DNA of 64,000 bases, taken from the NCBI RefSeq assembly GCF_001302565.1, contig NZ_CP012750.1:3534001-3598000 (forward strand). The letters run 5' to 3'. Made by a program: the position numbers and the translations under genes. Below the pieces are notes generated by a model. That model was given only the letters and a program-made list of their open reading frames with translations. It was not told the origin of the DNA and made no database searches. Shown one piece after another: positions 17,749 to 26,398 of this stretch. Position 1 is the first letter of the stretch. Every line of letters starts with the position of its first letter. Source of the DNA: Glutamicibacter halophytocola. GTDB taxonomy: Bacteria > Actinomycetota > Actinomycetes > Actinomycetales > Micrococcaceae.

Positions 17749-19197
17749 ATGCTTGAGTCCGATTTGCTCGCCGGATACCTTCCGGAGCGCGACATCGCCC
17801 CCGCGCAGATCGCCGCGGCGGCACGTGCCACCGGGCGGGTGCTGGTGGTCCTCGATGACGACCCCACCGGAACGCAATCGGTCAGCAACCTGCCGGTGCT
17901 CACCGCCTGGGAAGTCGATGATTTCCGCTGGGCCTTCGGCCTGGAACTCGACGGCGAGCGCCCGCTGGCCGTCTACGTCCTGACCAACACCCGCTCGCTG
18001 GATGCCGCCGATGCCGCCATCCGCAATGAGCAGGTAGCCCGCGCCGCCCTGCAGGCTGCCAGCGAAGCGGGAATTCCGGTATCCTTCGTCAGCCGCAGCG
18101 ACTCCACCCTCCGCGGGCATTTCCCATTGGAAACCGACACCCTGGCCGCGACCGTGGCCGCCGTGGATCCCAACGAGGCAGTGGACGCGGTCCTGATGGT
18201 TCCCGCATTCGGCGAAGCCGGCCGGATCACCGTGGCCGGCGAGCACTACATGCGCAGCGGCAAGGGCGAGCTGGCCAAGGTCAGCGACACCGAGTTCGCC
18301 AAGGACGCCACCTTCGGATTCAGCACCAGCTACCTGCCGGACTACGTCGCCGAGAAGACCGGCGGGCGCAAAGCCGCCGAGGACGTGATGGTCCTGGATC
18401 TGGACACCATCCGCGCTGGCGCTTCGTCCATCGCCGGCAAGCTGGCCCAGGCATCCAACGCACAGGTGGCCACCGCCGATATCGTCACGGAAAACGACCT
18501 GCTGGCGCTGGCCGAGGGCCTGCAGCTGGCTGAAGCGGCCGGGACGCGGGTGCTGTGCCGGGTGGGCCCGCCCTTCATGCGTGCGCGCATCGGCCAAGAG
18601 AAGCGCGAGCCGCTGACCGCCGAGGAAATCTTTGCGGACAACGGCGCCGGGCAGCGCACCGCGGGCGGGCTGATCGTGGTCGGATCCCACGTTGGAGTGA
18701 CCACCCGCCAGCTGGCAGACCTCACCGCGGTGCACTCGAACGCCACGGTCTTCGAGCTGGACGTGCCCACCATCCTCGCGGAGGAAAGCGAAGCCTATAT
18801 CTCCTCCAAGGTGGCGCAGATCGGCCAGGCCCTGGCCACCGGCGATGTCATCGTGCACACCTCGCGCACGCTGGTGAAGACCGAGGACGCCGCCCAGTCG
18901 CTGGATATCGCCCGGAGAGTGAGCGCCGCAGTGGTCGCCGTGGTCAACCGGACCCTGCATGCCAATCCGCCGCGCTTCGTGATCGCCAAGGGCGGGATCA
19001 CCTCTTCGGACGTCGCGGCCTTCGGCCTGGAAATGCGCCATGCGATCGTGCGCGGCCCCATGCTTCCTGGCATCGTCTCGCTCTGGGAATCCGTGGATGG
19101 ACCGGCTGCCGGCATCCCGTACATCGTCTTCGCCGGCAATGTGGGCGATGACAGCTCGCTCACCGCTGTCACCCGCAAGCTGAGCGCCACCTTCTAA
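17749..19197 (+). CDS. otnK: Four-carbon acid sugar kinase (OtnK/DUF1537 family)
   Basis: A 482-residue ATP-dependent kinase of the former DUF1537 family, which phosphorylates 3-oxo-tetronates or related acids at O4. The N-terminal substrate domain begins LVVLDDDPTGTQS and continues SRSDSTLRGHFPLE. The C-terminal nucleotide domain includes LIVVGSHVG and IAKGGITSSDVAAFGL. The ATG at 17749 has AAGGAG nine bases upstream; ATG codons at 17689 and 17728 are less well placed. It heads an operon with ltnD, a GntP transporter and an aldolase. Confidence 0.9.
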   Translation: MLESDLLAGYLPERDIAPAQIAAAARATGRVLVVLDDDPTGTQSVSNLPVLTAWEVDDFRWAFGLELDGERPLAVYVLTNTRSLDAADAAIRNEQVARAALQAASEAGIPVSFVSRSDSTLRGHFPLETDTLAATVAAVDPNEAVDAVLMVPAFGEAGRITVAGEHYMRSGKGELAKVSDTEFAKDATFGFSTSYLPDYVAEKTGGRKAAEDVMVLDLDTIRAGASSIAGKLAQASNAQVATADIVTENDLLALAEGLQLAEAAGTRVLCRVGPPFMRARIGQEKREPLTAEEIFADNGAGQRTAGGLIVVGSHVGVTTRQLADLTAVHSNATVFELDVPTILAEESEAYISSKVAQIGQALATGDVIVHTSRTLVKTEDAAQSLDIARRVSAAVVAVVNRTLHANPPRFVIAKGGITSSDVAAFGLEMRHAIVRGPMLPGIVSLWESVDGPAAGIPYIVFAGNVGDDSSLTAVTRKLSATF

Positions 19198-19226
19198 TCA
19201 CCACCTGAACCTTTTTGGAGTATTCA

Positions 19227-20120
19227 ATGAACACCACCGCAGTTGCCGTCCTGGGCCTGGGCGCCATGGGCCTGCCAATGGCCACCCGCCTGGCGGCCAA
19301 GTTTTCCGTCCACGGCTTCGACATCAGCACCGAGCGCATGGAGCTGGCCAGCAAAGCCGGCATTGCCACCTTTGGCAGCGCCCGCGAGGCCGTGGCCGGC
19401 GCCGACGCGCTGATCCTGGCCGTGCGCAACGGCGAGCAGCTGAACGCCGTGCTCTTCGGCGAAAACGGCGTGGCCCAGCACCTGAAGTCCGGCGCCGTGG
19501 TCATCCTGACCTCCACCGTCGGGCTGGATGCCGTACCGGCCACCGCCGCCCGGCTGGGCGAGCTGGGCGTGGGCCTGGTGGACGCGCCGCTCTCCGGCGG
19601 CCCGGTGCGCGCTGGCGAAGGCGACCTGCTGATCGTGGTCGGTGCCGAACCTGGGCAGCTGGCCAAGGTCCGCCCGGTGCTGGACCAGCTGGCCTCCACC
19701 TTGAGCATCGTGGGCGACAAGCCCGGCGATGGACAGGCGCTGAAGACCGTGAACCAGCTGCTGTGCGGCGTGCATATCGCCGCCGCCGCCGAGGCGCTGG
19801 CCCTGGCTGACCAGCTCGGCCTGGACCAGGCCACCACCCTGGATGCCTTGCAGGCCGGCGCCGCTGGCTCCTTCATGCTCGGCAACCGCGGCCCGCGCAT
19901 GCTCGAGGCCTACACCGAAGAGGGCGCCGAGGTGCTTTCCCGGCTGGATATCTTCGTGAAGGACCTGGGGATCGTGACCACCGCGGCCCGCGCGCTGCAT
20001 TTGGCTACCCCGGTGGCTTCCGCCGCGGAACAGCTCTTCCTGCTGGGCGAAGCCCACGGGCTGGCCGCGGCCGACGATTCCGCGCTCATCAAGGTCGTCG
20101 CTCCGAAAACCGGCAACTAA
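19227..20120 (+). CDS. ltnD: L-threonate dehydrogenase-like 3-hydroxyacid dehydrogenase (LtnD)
   Basis: 297 residues of the beta-hydroxyacid dehydrogenase family. NAD binding is shown by GLGAMGLPMATRL near the N-terminus, substrate binding by DAPLSGGPVRAGEGDL, and the catalytic lysine by GDGQALKTVNQLL. In the threonate/erythronate pathways LtnD oxidises the tetronate to its 2-oxo acid before OtnK acts. The ATG at 19227 follows TTTGGAG. It lies 29 bases after otnK in the same operon. Confidence 0.87.
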   Translation: MNTTAVAVLGLGAMGLPMATRLAAKFSVHGFDISTERMELASKAGIATFGSAREAVAGADALILAVRNGEQLNAVLFGENGVAQHLKSGAVVILTSTVGLDAVPATAARLGELGVGLVDAPLSGGPVRAGEGDLLIVVGAEPGQLAKVRPVLDQLASTLSIVGDKPGDGQALKTVNQLLCGVHIAAAAEALALADQLGLDQATTLDALQAGAAGSFMLGNRGPRMLEAYTEEGAEVLSRLDIFVKDLGIVTTAARALHLATPVASAAEQLFLLGEAHGLAAADDSALIKVVAPKTGN

Positions 20121-20177
20121 CCTCATCACCGCGCGGGCTGAACCCCCGCTGGCAACGTCAAAGGAGACGAAACTGTC

Positions 20178-21566
20178 ATGAGCCCGATTATGCTCTTGCT
20201 GATTGCTGTGGCCGCCGTGGCCCTGCTGCTGGTCGGCGTCATCAAATTCAAGATGCCGGCATTCATAACCCTGTTGCTGGTCAGCATCCTCGTGGCGCTG
20301 GCCGCGGGCATCCCCATCCAGGATGTGGCCGGCCTGGTCACCACCGGCATGGGCGGCACGCTGGGCAGCGTGGCCGTGCTGGTGGGCCTGGGCGCCATGC
20401 TCGGCAAGGTCATCGAGATCTCCGGCGGTGCCCAGGTGCTGTCCACCCGTTTCACCGCGCTCTTCGGCCCGCGCCGGGTGATCGCGGCACTGACCACCGC
20501 AGCATTCCTGCTGGCCATCCCGGTCTTCTTCGACGTCGGATTCATCGTGCTGGTGCCGATCATCTACGGCTTCGCCAAGGCGCTGAACGTTTCCCCAGTG
20601 AAGATCGGCCTGCCCGTGGGCGCGATCATGCTGGCCATCCATGTGGTGGTTCCGCCGCATCCGGGCGTGGTTGGCGGTGCCCAGATCCTCGGTGCGGATA
20701 TCGGTTGGGCCACCATCTTGGGCCTTGCCTTCTGCGCTCCGCTGGGCGTGCTCGGCTTCTTCGTGGCCAAGCGCATCAACCGCCGCGAGATCCCGATGCT
20801 GCCCGAAACCAAGGAGCAGTACGATTCCTTTGGCGCCAGCGCGGACACTGGCAAGGGAAGCACCCTGGCCAAGACGAAGGCCCCGACCTCGGGCATGGTC
20901 ATCTCGATGATCCTGCTGCCCATTGTGATGATCATGTTCGGCACCGTAGGCACCACCTTGGTTGCCGCGGAATCCACCGCCGCCAATATCCTGGGCTTTG
21001 TCGGTTCGCCATCCATCGCCCTGCTGACCACCGTGCTGGTGTCCTACTACCTGCTGGGCGTGCGCAGCGGCTGGAGCAGCGAAAAGACCGGCAAGGTCAT
21101 GGACTCGGCCCTGGCCCCGGCGGCCATCGTGATCCTGGTGACCGGTGCTGGCGGCGTATTCGGCAAGGTGCTCACCGAATCGGGCATCGGCACCGTGCTG
21201 GCGCAATCCCTGGCATCAGCGGGCCTGCCGCTCATTGTCATGGCCTTCATCCTGGCTGCCATCCTGCGTGCCTCGCAGGGTTCAGCCACGGTCGCAATCA
21301 TCACCACCACGGGCCTGCTGGCTTCCGCGGTGGAAGCAGGCGGCTACTCCCCCGTGCAGACCGCACTGATCCTGGCATCGGTAGGCTTTGGCGCCTTCGG
21401 CTTGAGCCACGTGAACGACTCGGGATTCTGGATCGTCACCCGCTTCCTGGGCCTGTCCGTGGCTGATGGGTTGCGCACCTGGACGGTGCTGACCACCATC
21501 CTGGGCGTGGCCGGATTCGCGCTCACCGCCCTTGTCTACGCCATCGTTACCGCGGCAGGAGCCTGA
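20178..21566 (+). CDS. GntP family gluconate/sugar-acid:H+ symporter
   Basis: A 462-residue membrane protein with about twelve helices of the GntP family. Typical segments are FKMPAFITLLLVSILVALAAG, IPVFFDVGFIVLVPIIYGFAK and LAIHVVVPPHPG, plus the C-terminal FGLSHVNDSGFW. It probably imports the tetronate used by the surrounding enzymes, as the E. coli ygbN gene does in the ygbJKLMN cluster. It lies between ltnD and the aldolase; only three bases separate it from the latter. Confidence 0.9.
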   Translation: MSPIMLLLIAVAAVALLLVGVIKFKMPAFITLLLVSILVALAAGIPIQDVAGLVTTGMGGTLGSVAVLVGLGAMLGKVIEISGGAQVLSTRFTALFGPRRVIAALTTAAFLLAIPVFFDVGFIVLVPIIYGFAKALNVSPVKIGLPVGAIMLAIHVVVPPHPGVVGGAQILGADIGWATILGLAFCAPLGVLGFFVAKRINRREIPMLPETKEQYDSFGASADTGKGSTLAKTKAPTSGMVISMILLPIVMIMFGTVGTTLVAAESTAANILGFVGSPSIALLTTVLVSYYLLGVRSGWSSEKTGKVMDSALAPAAIVILVTGAGGVFGKVLTESGIGTVLAQSLASAGLPLIVMAFILAAILRASQGSATVAIITTTGLLASAVEAGGYSPVQTALILASVGFGAFGLSHVNDSGFWIVTRFLGLSVADGLRTWTVLTTILGVAGFALTALVYAIVTAAGA

Positions 21567-21569
21567 TCC

Positions 21570-22409
21570 ATGCTCAAGCCAATGAACCAGATGGTCGCCG
21601 AGGCCCTCGCCGCAGGCCATGCTGTTCCCGCGTTCACCTGCTACGAGTTCACCACAGCCCTGGCCGTGGTGGCCGAGGCCGAAGCGCAGCAGCGCGCAGT
21701 CATCCTGAACGTCGCTCCGAAGACCGCAGGCTCAGCCTCGGGCCTGAGGCTGATCTCGGCCCTGCGCGCCCTGGGCGAGCAGGCCAGCACCCCGGTGGCG
21801 GTCCAGCTGGACCACGCCAGCGACGCGCAGCTGATCGTCCGCGCGGTGCGGGCTGGTGCCACCGCGGTGCTGGCCGATGGCTCGGCTGGCACGCTGGAGG
21901 AAAATATCGCTTTCGTGCAGCAGGTGCGTTCATTGGCCGGGCCGGACATCGTCGTGGAAGCGGAGCTGGGCGCGCTTGCCGGCAACGAGGACCAGGCCTT
22001 CGAGCAGACGCCCTCGCAGCTGACCGACCCCGCACAGGTGGCCGGATTCCTGGCAGCCACCGGCGCGGACCTGCTGGCGGTGGCCATTGGCAATGTCCAC
22101 GGGCGCTACAAGGGAGAGCCGAAAATCCATTGGGAGGTGCTGGAGGCCATCCATGCAGCATCCACGGTGCCGCTGGTGCTGCATGGCGCTTCGGGCATCG
22201 CCGCGGCTGACCTCTCGCGCTCCATCTCCTTCGGGGTGGGCAAGGTCAACCTGAATACCGAGCTGCGCACTGCGGTGCTTTCCACCCTGTCCGGGCAGCT
22301 GGAGCCGCGCCGGGAAGACGGGCAGAATATGCTCGGCCTGCTGGGAGATTGGGAACGCGCAGCCACCGAGGTGGCCGCGGCAACCTTCACTGCCCTCGTA
22401 GCCAAGTAG
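21570..22409 (+). CDS. Class II aldolase of the fructose-bisphosphate/tagatose-bisphosphate family
   Basis: 279 residues of the zinc-dependent FBA/KbaY/GatY type. Zinc-ligand histidines are visible in VQLDHASD, AIGNVHGRYKG and LVLHGASGI, and the phosphate-binding GVGKVNLNTELR follows. These enzymes join or cleave dihydroxyacetone phosphate and an aldehyde. In known LtnD/OtnK pathways the last step uses the AraD-type OtnC; here this FBA-type enzyme takes the position, and no OtnC or OtnI gene is present. Its true substrate is therefore uncertain. A strong hairpin follows the stop codon. Confidence 0.82.
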   Translation: MLKPMNQMVAEALAAGHAVPAFTCYEFTTALAVVAEAEAQQRAVILNVAPKTAGSASGLRLISALRALGEQASTPVAVQLDHASDAQLIVRAVRAGATAVLADGSAGTLEENIAFVQQVRSLAGPDIVVEAELGALAGNEDQAFEQTPSQLTDPAQVAGFLAATGADLLAVAIGNVHGRYKGEPKIHWEVLEAIHAASTVPLVLHGASGIAAADLSRSISFGVGKVNLNTELRTAVLSTLSGQLEPRREDGQNMLGLLGDWERAATEVAAATFTALVAK

Positions 22410-22411
22410 CA

Positions 22412-22459
22412 CCAAGGCCGCGATGGAAGAGCCAGATTGCCCTTCCATCGCGGCCTTGG
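22412..22459. terminator. Bidirectional transcription terminator
   Basis: Perfect 18-base arms (22412-22429 and 22442-22459) with a 12-base loop sit two bases after the aldolase stop. They also lie at the 3' side of the convergent panE-like gene. There is no strong T-run, so termination is inferred from stem stability and position. Confidence 0.75.
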
Positions 22460-22527
22460 CGCTATTTGTTCCGGGAAATTCCCGCGCCAGATCCTTCGGC
22501 CCGAATTTTCTGGCCAGCCGCAGCGCA

Positions 22528-23457
22528 TCAACGGCCGGGCGCACCGGTGCGCAGCAGCGACTGCTGGTGGGTGCGCAGCTGGAGAAGCGCGGCATGCAGC
22601 AGCGGTGCGGCGATGCCCAGCTGCTTGGCGCGAGCGGCCAAATCCCCGATGATGTGCTCGGCTTCGACCGGGACCCCGTGGCCCAGATCGCGGTAGAGCG
22701 AAGAAGTGAATTCGCTGCCCCGCTCGGTGAGCAGGCCGAGGGACTGCTCATGGCCTTCCTTGCTGACCGGGTGGCCCGCCGCAGACGCGATCCGCTCGCA
22801 TTCGCCGATGGCTTCCAGGATCATGTTCTCTCCCCCAGCGGCCAGGATGTCGCCGATATTGCCGCGGAACAGGCAGGTAATCACGCCGGCTGCGGCGATG
22901 AAGGCCCACTTTTCCCAGAGCTTGTCCATTACCTGCTCCAGCACTTGGATCTCAATGCCATCCACGTCCAGTGCTGCAATCAACGGCTCTGGGACCGGCA
23001 GCCCGTGCAATCCGCCCAGGCCCAGCTGGCATAAACCGGTCAGCTGGCGGACCACTGACTGCTCGTCCAAGGTGGCGACGATCTTCACGATGCCGCCCAG
23101 CACCTGCCCGTCGAAGGCCTCCTCCAGGGCATCAATATGCGCCATACCGTTGAGCAGCGGCAGGATGCGCGTGTGCTTGTCCAGGGCGCCGGATAGTTCC
23201 GGGATCAGCCCGGCAATGGCCGGAGCCTTCACCGCCACGATCACCAGGTCGAAGGGTTTTTCATCCGCAAGAGTGGTAACAGCCCGCACTGGCCAGGTGC
23301 CTTGGGTGTCGGGAGCGCTGAAGCGCAGTCCGTCTTTGGCAAGCTGCCTCTGGCGGCGTTCCCGCACCAGGAATGTGACTTCCCTTGAGGCTGCCAGCAG
23401 ACGGGCTCCCAAAGCTCCGCCGGTCGCACCGGCGCCGGCAATCAGTATGCGGGTCAT
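22528..23457 (-). CDS. Ketopantoate reductase family protein (ApbA/PanE)
   Basis: 309 residues with the N-terminal Rossmann motif GAGATGGALGARL, the NADP-interacting VRERRQ, and the family segment LPLLNGMAHIDALEE. The catalytic lysine is probably in DKLWEKWAFIAA. Members reduce 2-dehydropantoate to pantoate with NADPH, but actinobacteria carry several paralogues, so the substrate is not certain. The ATG at 23457 follows GGAAAG. It is convergent with the tetronate operon. Confidence 0.82.
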   Translation of the reverse strand: MTRILIAGAGATGGALGARLLAASREVTFLVRERRQRQLAKDGLRFSAPDTQGTWPVRAVTTLADEKPFDLVIVAVKAPAIAGLIPELSGALDKHTRILPLLNGMAHIDALEEAFDGQVLGGIVKIVATLDEQSVVRQLTGLCQLGLGGLHGLPVPEPLIAALDVDGIEIQVLEQVMDKLWEKWAFIAAAGVITCLFRGNIGDILAAGGENMILEAIGECERIASAAGHPVSKEGHEQSLGLLTERGSEFTSSLYRDLGHGVPVEAEHIIGDLAARAKQLGIAAPLLHAALLQLRTHQQSLLRTGAPGR

Positions 23458-23521
23458 CTGTTCTTCCTTTCCAGTGGGCACCGGATGGGTGCCCTGATCA
23501 ATTATTTATCCCTCTAAGCCC

Positions 23522-24160
23522 TCAGGCCCACGCGTGGACCAGTCCCAGCGCCGCCGCAGCCAGCAGCCCGATGGCAATTGCCACCAAGGACGCTCCGCCG
23601 GCCACGGTCACGACTCGCTCTGCGGTTGGCGATTGATGCACTCCGGAGAACCGGACTACCGCGATAGCTCCTGACCACCACAATGCGGCACCGATGACCA
23701 CGGTCGCGCATAGCAGCACGGTCCGGTACCAGGCACCCTCGGATTGGCCGATGAACTGGGGAAGGATCGCCGCAAAGAACAGCAGCGCCTTGGGATTGCT
23801 CGCGTTGGTGATCAGCCCGCGGGCGTATCCGCTCCGGCTTCGAGCAACCGTGGCTGGCACTGCGTTGCCTGCCCGGGACAGTCCAGCGCGCAGCATGCTG
23901 AACCCCATCCACAACAGGACCATGGATCCCAGGGCCTGCGCAACGGCCATGGCCCCTGGCGCCGAGATCAGCAGCGTGGTCACTCCCGCCACCGCCAGCA
24001 GCGCATGCATCATCAGCCCGGTGACCACGCCCGCGGCTGTGGAAACTCCTTGCCGCACCGACCGAGTGGTAGATTGCACCACCAATGCCAAGTCCGGGCC
24101 GGGCACCGCCAAGGCCACTAATAGCGCTAGGACGAAGGCCGCCCACGATTCAATTCCCAT
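23522..24160 (-). CDS. LysE family amino acid exporter
   Basis: A 212-residue exporter with six predicted helices and the LysE/RhtB pattern AVPGPDLALVVQSTTRSVRQG near the N-terminus, followed by NASNPKALLFFAAILPQF. It would export an amino acid or derivative. The ATG at 24160 follows CGGAGGG. It is divergent from an Lrp/AsnC regulator gene, the classical arrangement in which the regulator activates the exporter when the amino acid accumulates. Confidence 0.88.
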   Translation of the reverse strand: MGIESWAAFVLALLVALAVPGPDLALVVQSTTRSVRQGVSTAAGVVTGLMMHALLAVAGVTTLLISAPGAMAVAQALGSMVLLWMGFSMLRAGLSRAGNAVPATVARSRSGYARGLITNASNPKALLFFAAILPQFIGQSEGAWYRTVLLCATVVIGAALWWSGAIAVVRFSGVHQSPTAERVVTVAGGASLVAIAIGLLAAAALGLVHAWA

Positions 24161-24216
24161 AGCATCCCTCCGGTCCACCAGCTTTATTCCAGCTTCAGAC
24201 TATGGGCCGGATTCGC

Positions 24217-24222
24217 TAGAAT
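24217..24222 (+). promoter_or_regulatory. -10 element of a likely leaderless lrp-type promoter
   Basis: TAGAAT lies six bases before the GTG start, and TTCAGA at 24194-24199 is a possible -35 element with a 17-base spacer. No ribosome site precedes the GTG, so a leaderless transcript is likely. Confidence 0.5.
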
Positions 24223-24228
24223 CATTGA

Positions 24229-24720
24229 GTGAGCGACTCAGAAATGAAATTAGGCAAATCTCCCGAATTGGATTCGGTAGATTGGGCAATTTTGGAATTA
24301 CTTCAGGTAGATGCGACCCTGCCGAATAAGGAGATCGCAGCCAAAGTGGGAATTGCTCCCAGCACTTGCCTGGAGCGGGTTAGGCGGATGCGCCGCAACG
24401 GCACCATTGTCGCCACCCGCGCCCATGTGCTGCCCAGTTTGCTGGGCAAAGGCGAGCAGGCATTCCTTGGCATCCAGATCCGCCCGCATGCCCGCGACAC
24501 CGCCAATGACTTCGTGCACAAAGCACTTGCCCTGCCTGAAACCCTCGCGCTGTACAACGTCAGCGGCAGCGAAGATTATCTGGTCCATGTCGCAGTCGCC
24601 AACAGCACTGAACTGCAGACGCTGATCATCGACAAGCTCCTTGCCCTGCCCCAAGTTGCCCACTGCCGGACTCAGCTGATCTTCGGTGAACCCTGGGTGG
24701 CTCCGCTGCGCAAACGCTAG
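24229..24720 (+). CDS. Lrp/AsnC family transcriptional regulator
   Basis: 163 residues. The N-terminal helix-turn-helix is LDSVDWAILELLQVDATLPNKEIAAKVGIAPSTCLERVRRM split by a short turn, and the C-terminal RAM effector domain includes YNVSGSEDYLVHVAV. It probably regulates the divergent lysE gene in response to an amino acid. The GTG at 24229 is favoured because of the adjacent -10 element; an ATG at 24244 is possible. Confidence 0.88.
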   Translation: MSDSEMKLGKSPELDSVDWAILELLQVDATLPNKEIAAKVGIAPSTCLERVRRMRRNGTIVATRAHVLPSLLGKGEQAFLGIQIRPHARDTANDFVHKALALPETLALYNVSGSEDYLVHVAVANSTELQTLIIDKLLALPQVAHCRTQLIFGEPWVAPLRKR

Positions 24721-25048
24721 CCGAAACCGCTCCGGGCGGACGGAAGCGCGAAGCTCCCCGGCGAAAACTCCACATGAAGTGGGAGCCCTGGCTCGGTCAG
24801 GCAAATGCCGCGAACCAAGCAGTGCAGATCCTTGCCCGGTGGCTCCATCACGACGTTGAGCCGCAGGTGATGAAAGAGTTGATGACCCCAATCCGGGAAA
24901 CCGGTCCCTGCCTAGCAATAGTTCCAGCCCGGCACCGACAGCGCGCGCATCGACGCATCGACGCATCGACGCGACACCGGTCGAACCAGAAGCCGGAACT
25001 TGTACTTGCCGAAGAACAAGGCCCCTCAAGGAAAACAGAATACTGATT
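24721..25048. other. Unassigned region with a short tandem repeat
   Basis: No supported gene. The region carries about 3.4 tandem copies of the 8-base unit CGCATCGA at 24946-24972. A 90-codon frame at 24774-25046 has no ribosome site or family match. Confidence 0.45.
24946..24972. repeat. 8-bp tandem repeat, about 3.4 copies
   Basis: Three perfect copies of CGCATCGA followed by CGC. Because the unit is not a multiple of three and the site is intergenic, it could vary in length between strains; no function is apparent. Confidence 0.8.
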
Positions 25049-25100
25049 AACGCAGAAAGCCAATCACGGCAACTTTCATCCGTGATTGGCTTTCTGCGTT
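25049..25100. terminator. Strong hairpin downstream of purU
   Basis: Perfect 21-base arms (25049-25069 and 25080-25100) enclose a 10-base loop, 11 bases beyond the purU stop codon. This is the probable terminator of the leftward purU transcript. Confidence 0.75.
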
Positions 25101-25110
25101 TATGGCTGAT

Positions 25111-25983
25111 CTAGCGCAGCACGACCGTGCGCGAACCGTCCAGGAAGACGCGGTCCTCGCAGTGCCAGCGTACTGCATCGGACAGTGCCTTGCACTCGGT
25201 GTCGCGGCCAGCGGCGACCAGGTGCTCAGGCTCGTAGCTGTGGTCCACTTCCTGCACCTTCTGGGTGATGATTGGACCCTCATCCAGTTCGCTGTTCACG
25301 TAGTGCGCGGTGGCACCTACGGTTTTCACGCCGCGTTCGAAGGCCTGGTGGTAAGGCTTCGCGCCCTTGAACGATGGCAGGAATGAGTGGTGAATGTTGA
25401 TGGCTCGTCCGCTGAGCTTGCGGGTCAAGTCATCAGAGAGGATCTGCATGTAGCGGGCCAGCACGACCAGATCCACGTCGAAGCGGTCCACCAGCTCCAT
25501 CAGCTTGTCTTCTGCTTCAGGCTTGGTGGCAGCGGTAACTGGTACGTGGAAGAAGGGGATGCCGTTCCACTCAACCTGCTGGCGGTGATCCGGGTGGTTG
25601 GAAACCACTGCGGCGATTTCCACTGGCAGTTCGCCGATCCGCGAACGGAACAGGAGGTCATGCAGGCAGTGGCCGAACTTGGAGACCATGATCAACACGC
25701 GCTTCTTCTGGCCCGCAGGGCGCAGGCCCCAGCTTGCCTCGTGCTCTTCCGCCAGGTCCTTGAGATTGGATTCGAGGTCGGCGATGTCCAGGTCGTTGCC
25801 TTCGCTGGAAGAAATCTCGAATTCAATACGCAGGAAGTAGGTGCCGGAGCGCTGGTCGTCATGCTGCTTGAGTTCGCGGATGTTGCCATGATGAGTCAGC
25901 AGCAGGCCGGTGACCGCATGCACGATCCCCGCGCGCTCGGCACAGGTGAAGGTCAGGACGTATTTGTTATTCGGTTCGGTCAT
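25111..25983 (-). CDS. purU: Formyltetrahydrofolate deformylase
   Basis: A 290-residue enzyme that hydrolyses 10-formyl-THF to formate and THF. The N-terminal ACT domain (YVLTFTCAERAGIVHAVTGLL) precedes the formyltransferase-like catalytic domain, with AINIHHSFLPSFKGAKPYHQAFERGVK and GATAHYVNSELDEGPII containing the catalytic Asn/His/Asp set. The ATG at 25983 follows AAGGAG; the frame extends upstream without family support. It is divergent from a GntR gene, with the TGATATATCA palindrome between. In this locus it would release C1 units from betaine demethylation as formate. Confidence 0.93.
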   Translation of the reverse strand: MTEPNNKYVLTFTCAERAGIVHAVTGLLLTHHGNIRELKQHDDQRSGTYFLRIEFEISSSEGNDLDIADLESNLKDLAEEHEASWGLRPAGQKKRVLIMVSKFGHCLHDLLFRSRIGELPVEIAAVVSNHPDHRQQVEWNGIPFFHVPVTAATKPEAEDKLMELVDRFDVDLVVLARYMQILSDDLTRKLSGRAINIHHSFLPSFKGAKPYHQAFERGVKTVGATAHYVNSELDEGPIITQKVQEVDHSYEPEHLVAAGRDTECKALSDAVRWHCEDRVFLDGSRTVVLR

Positions 25984-26180
25984 CGTGCCGCTCCTTGCAT
26001 TCGCCGAGATAGCGCTAGCTTCGCCATGGCTCGTGGTGGTGATTGAGAAATAATGGTGGCGTGTTGTGGTCCTGGGACTGCAAACCGTCCTTGAGCGAGG
26101 CTTTGCTCCGTTGCTGGTTGCCGCCCCGGCCACCCTTGTGATCCCTGGCTTTGATGAGCCGGAAATCCTGATCAAGAGTC

Positions 26181-26190
26181 TGATATATCA
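26181..26190. promoter_or_regulatory. TGATATATCA palindrome, purU/gntR intergenic region
   Basis: A perfect 10-base palindrome in the divergent region between purU and the GntR gene. The 12-base form TTGATATATCAG (minus strand here) is repeated exactly ahead of glyA, and one-mismatch copies lie upstream of fchA and fdhA. It is probably the operator of the adjacent GntR protein. Confidence 0.6.
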
Positions 26191-26398
26191 ATAGCTGATC
26201 ACAATACTATGTGTGAGCCAGCACAGCGTCAACAAGATTTCTTCGGAGATTTCCAAGTTCTTTGAACACGTAGCATTTCAGCGCAATTCTGGTCCAAAAT
26301 GTGCCGAATTCGCGGGGAAAAATCAAAGAATCCCCGCGCAAGCGATACTCTGTGACTATTGCAAATGAGATTTGAACAGCGAAGAGAGCGAATTTTCA

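Noticed and set aside
19224..21206. 660-codon antisense frame across ltnD and gntP
   Set aside because: Low-complexity His/Gln/Gly composition and no ribosome site; both sense genes are recognised families.
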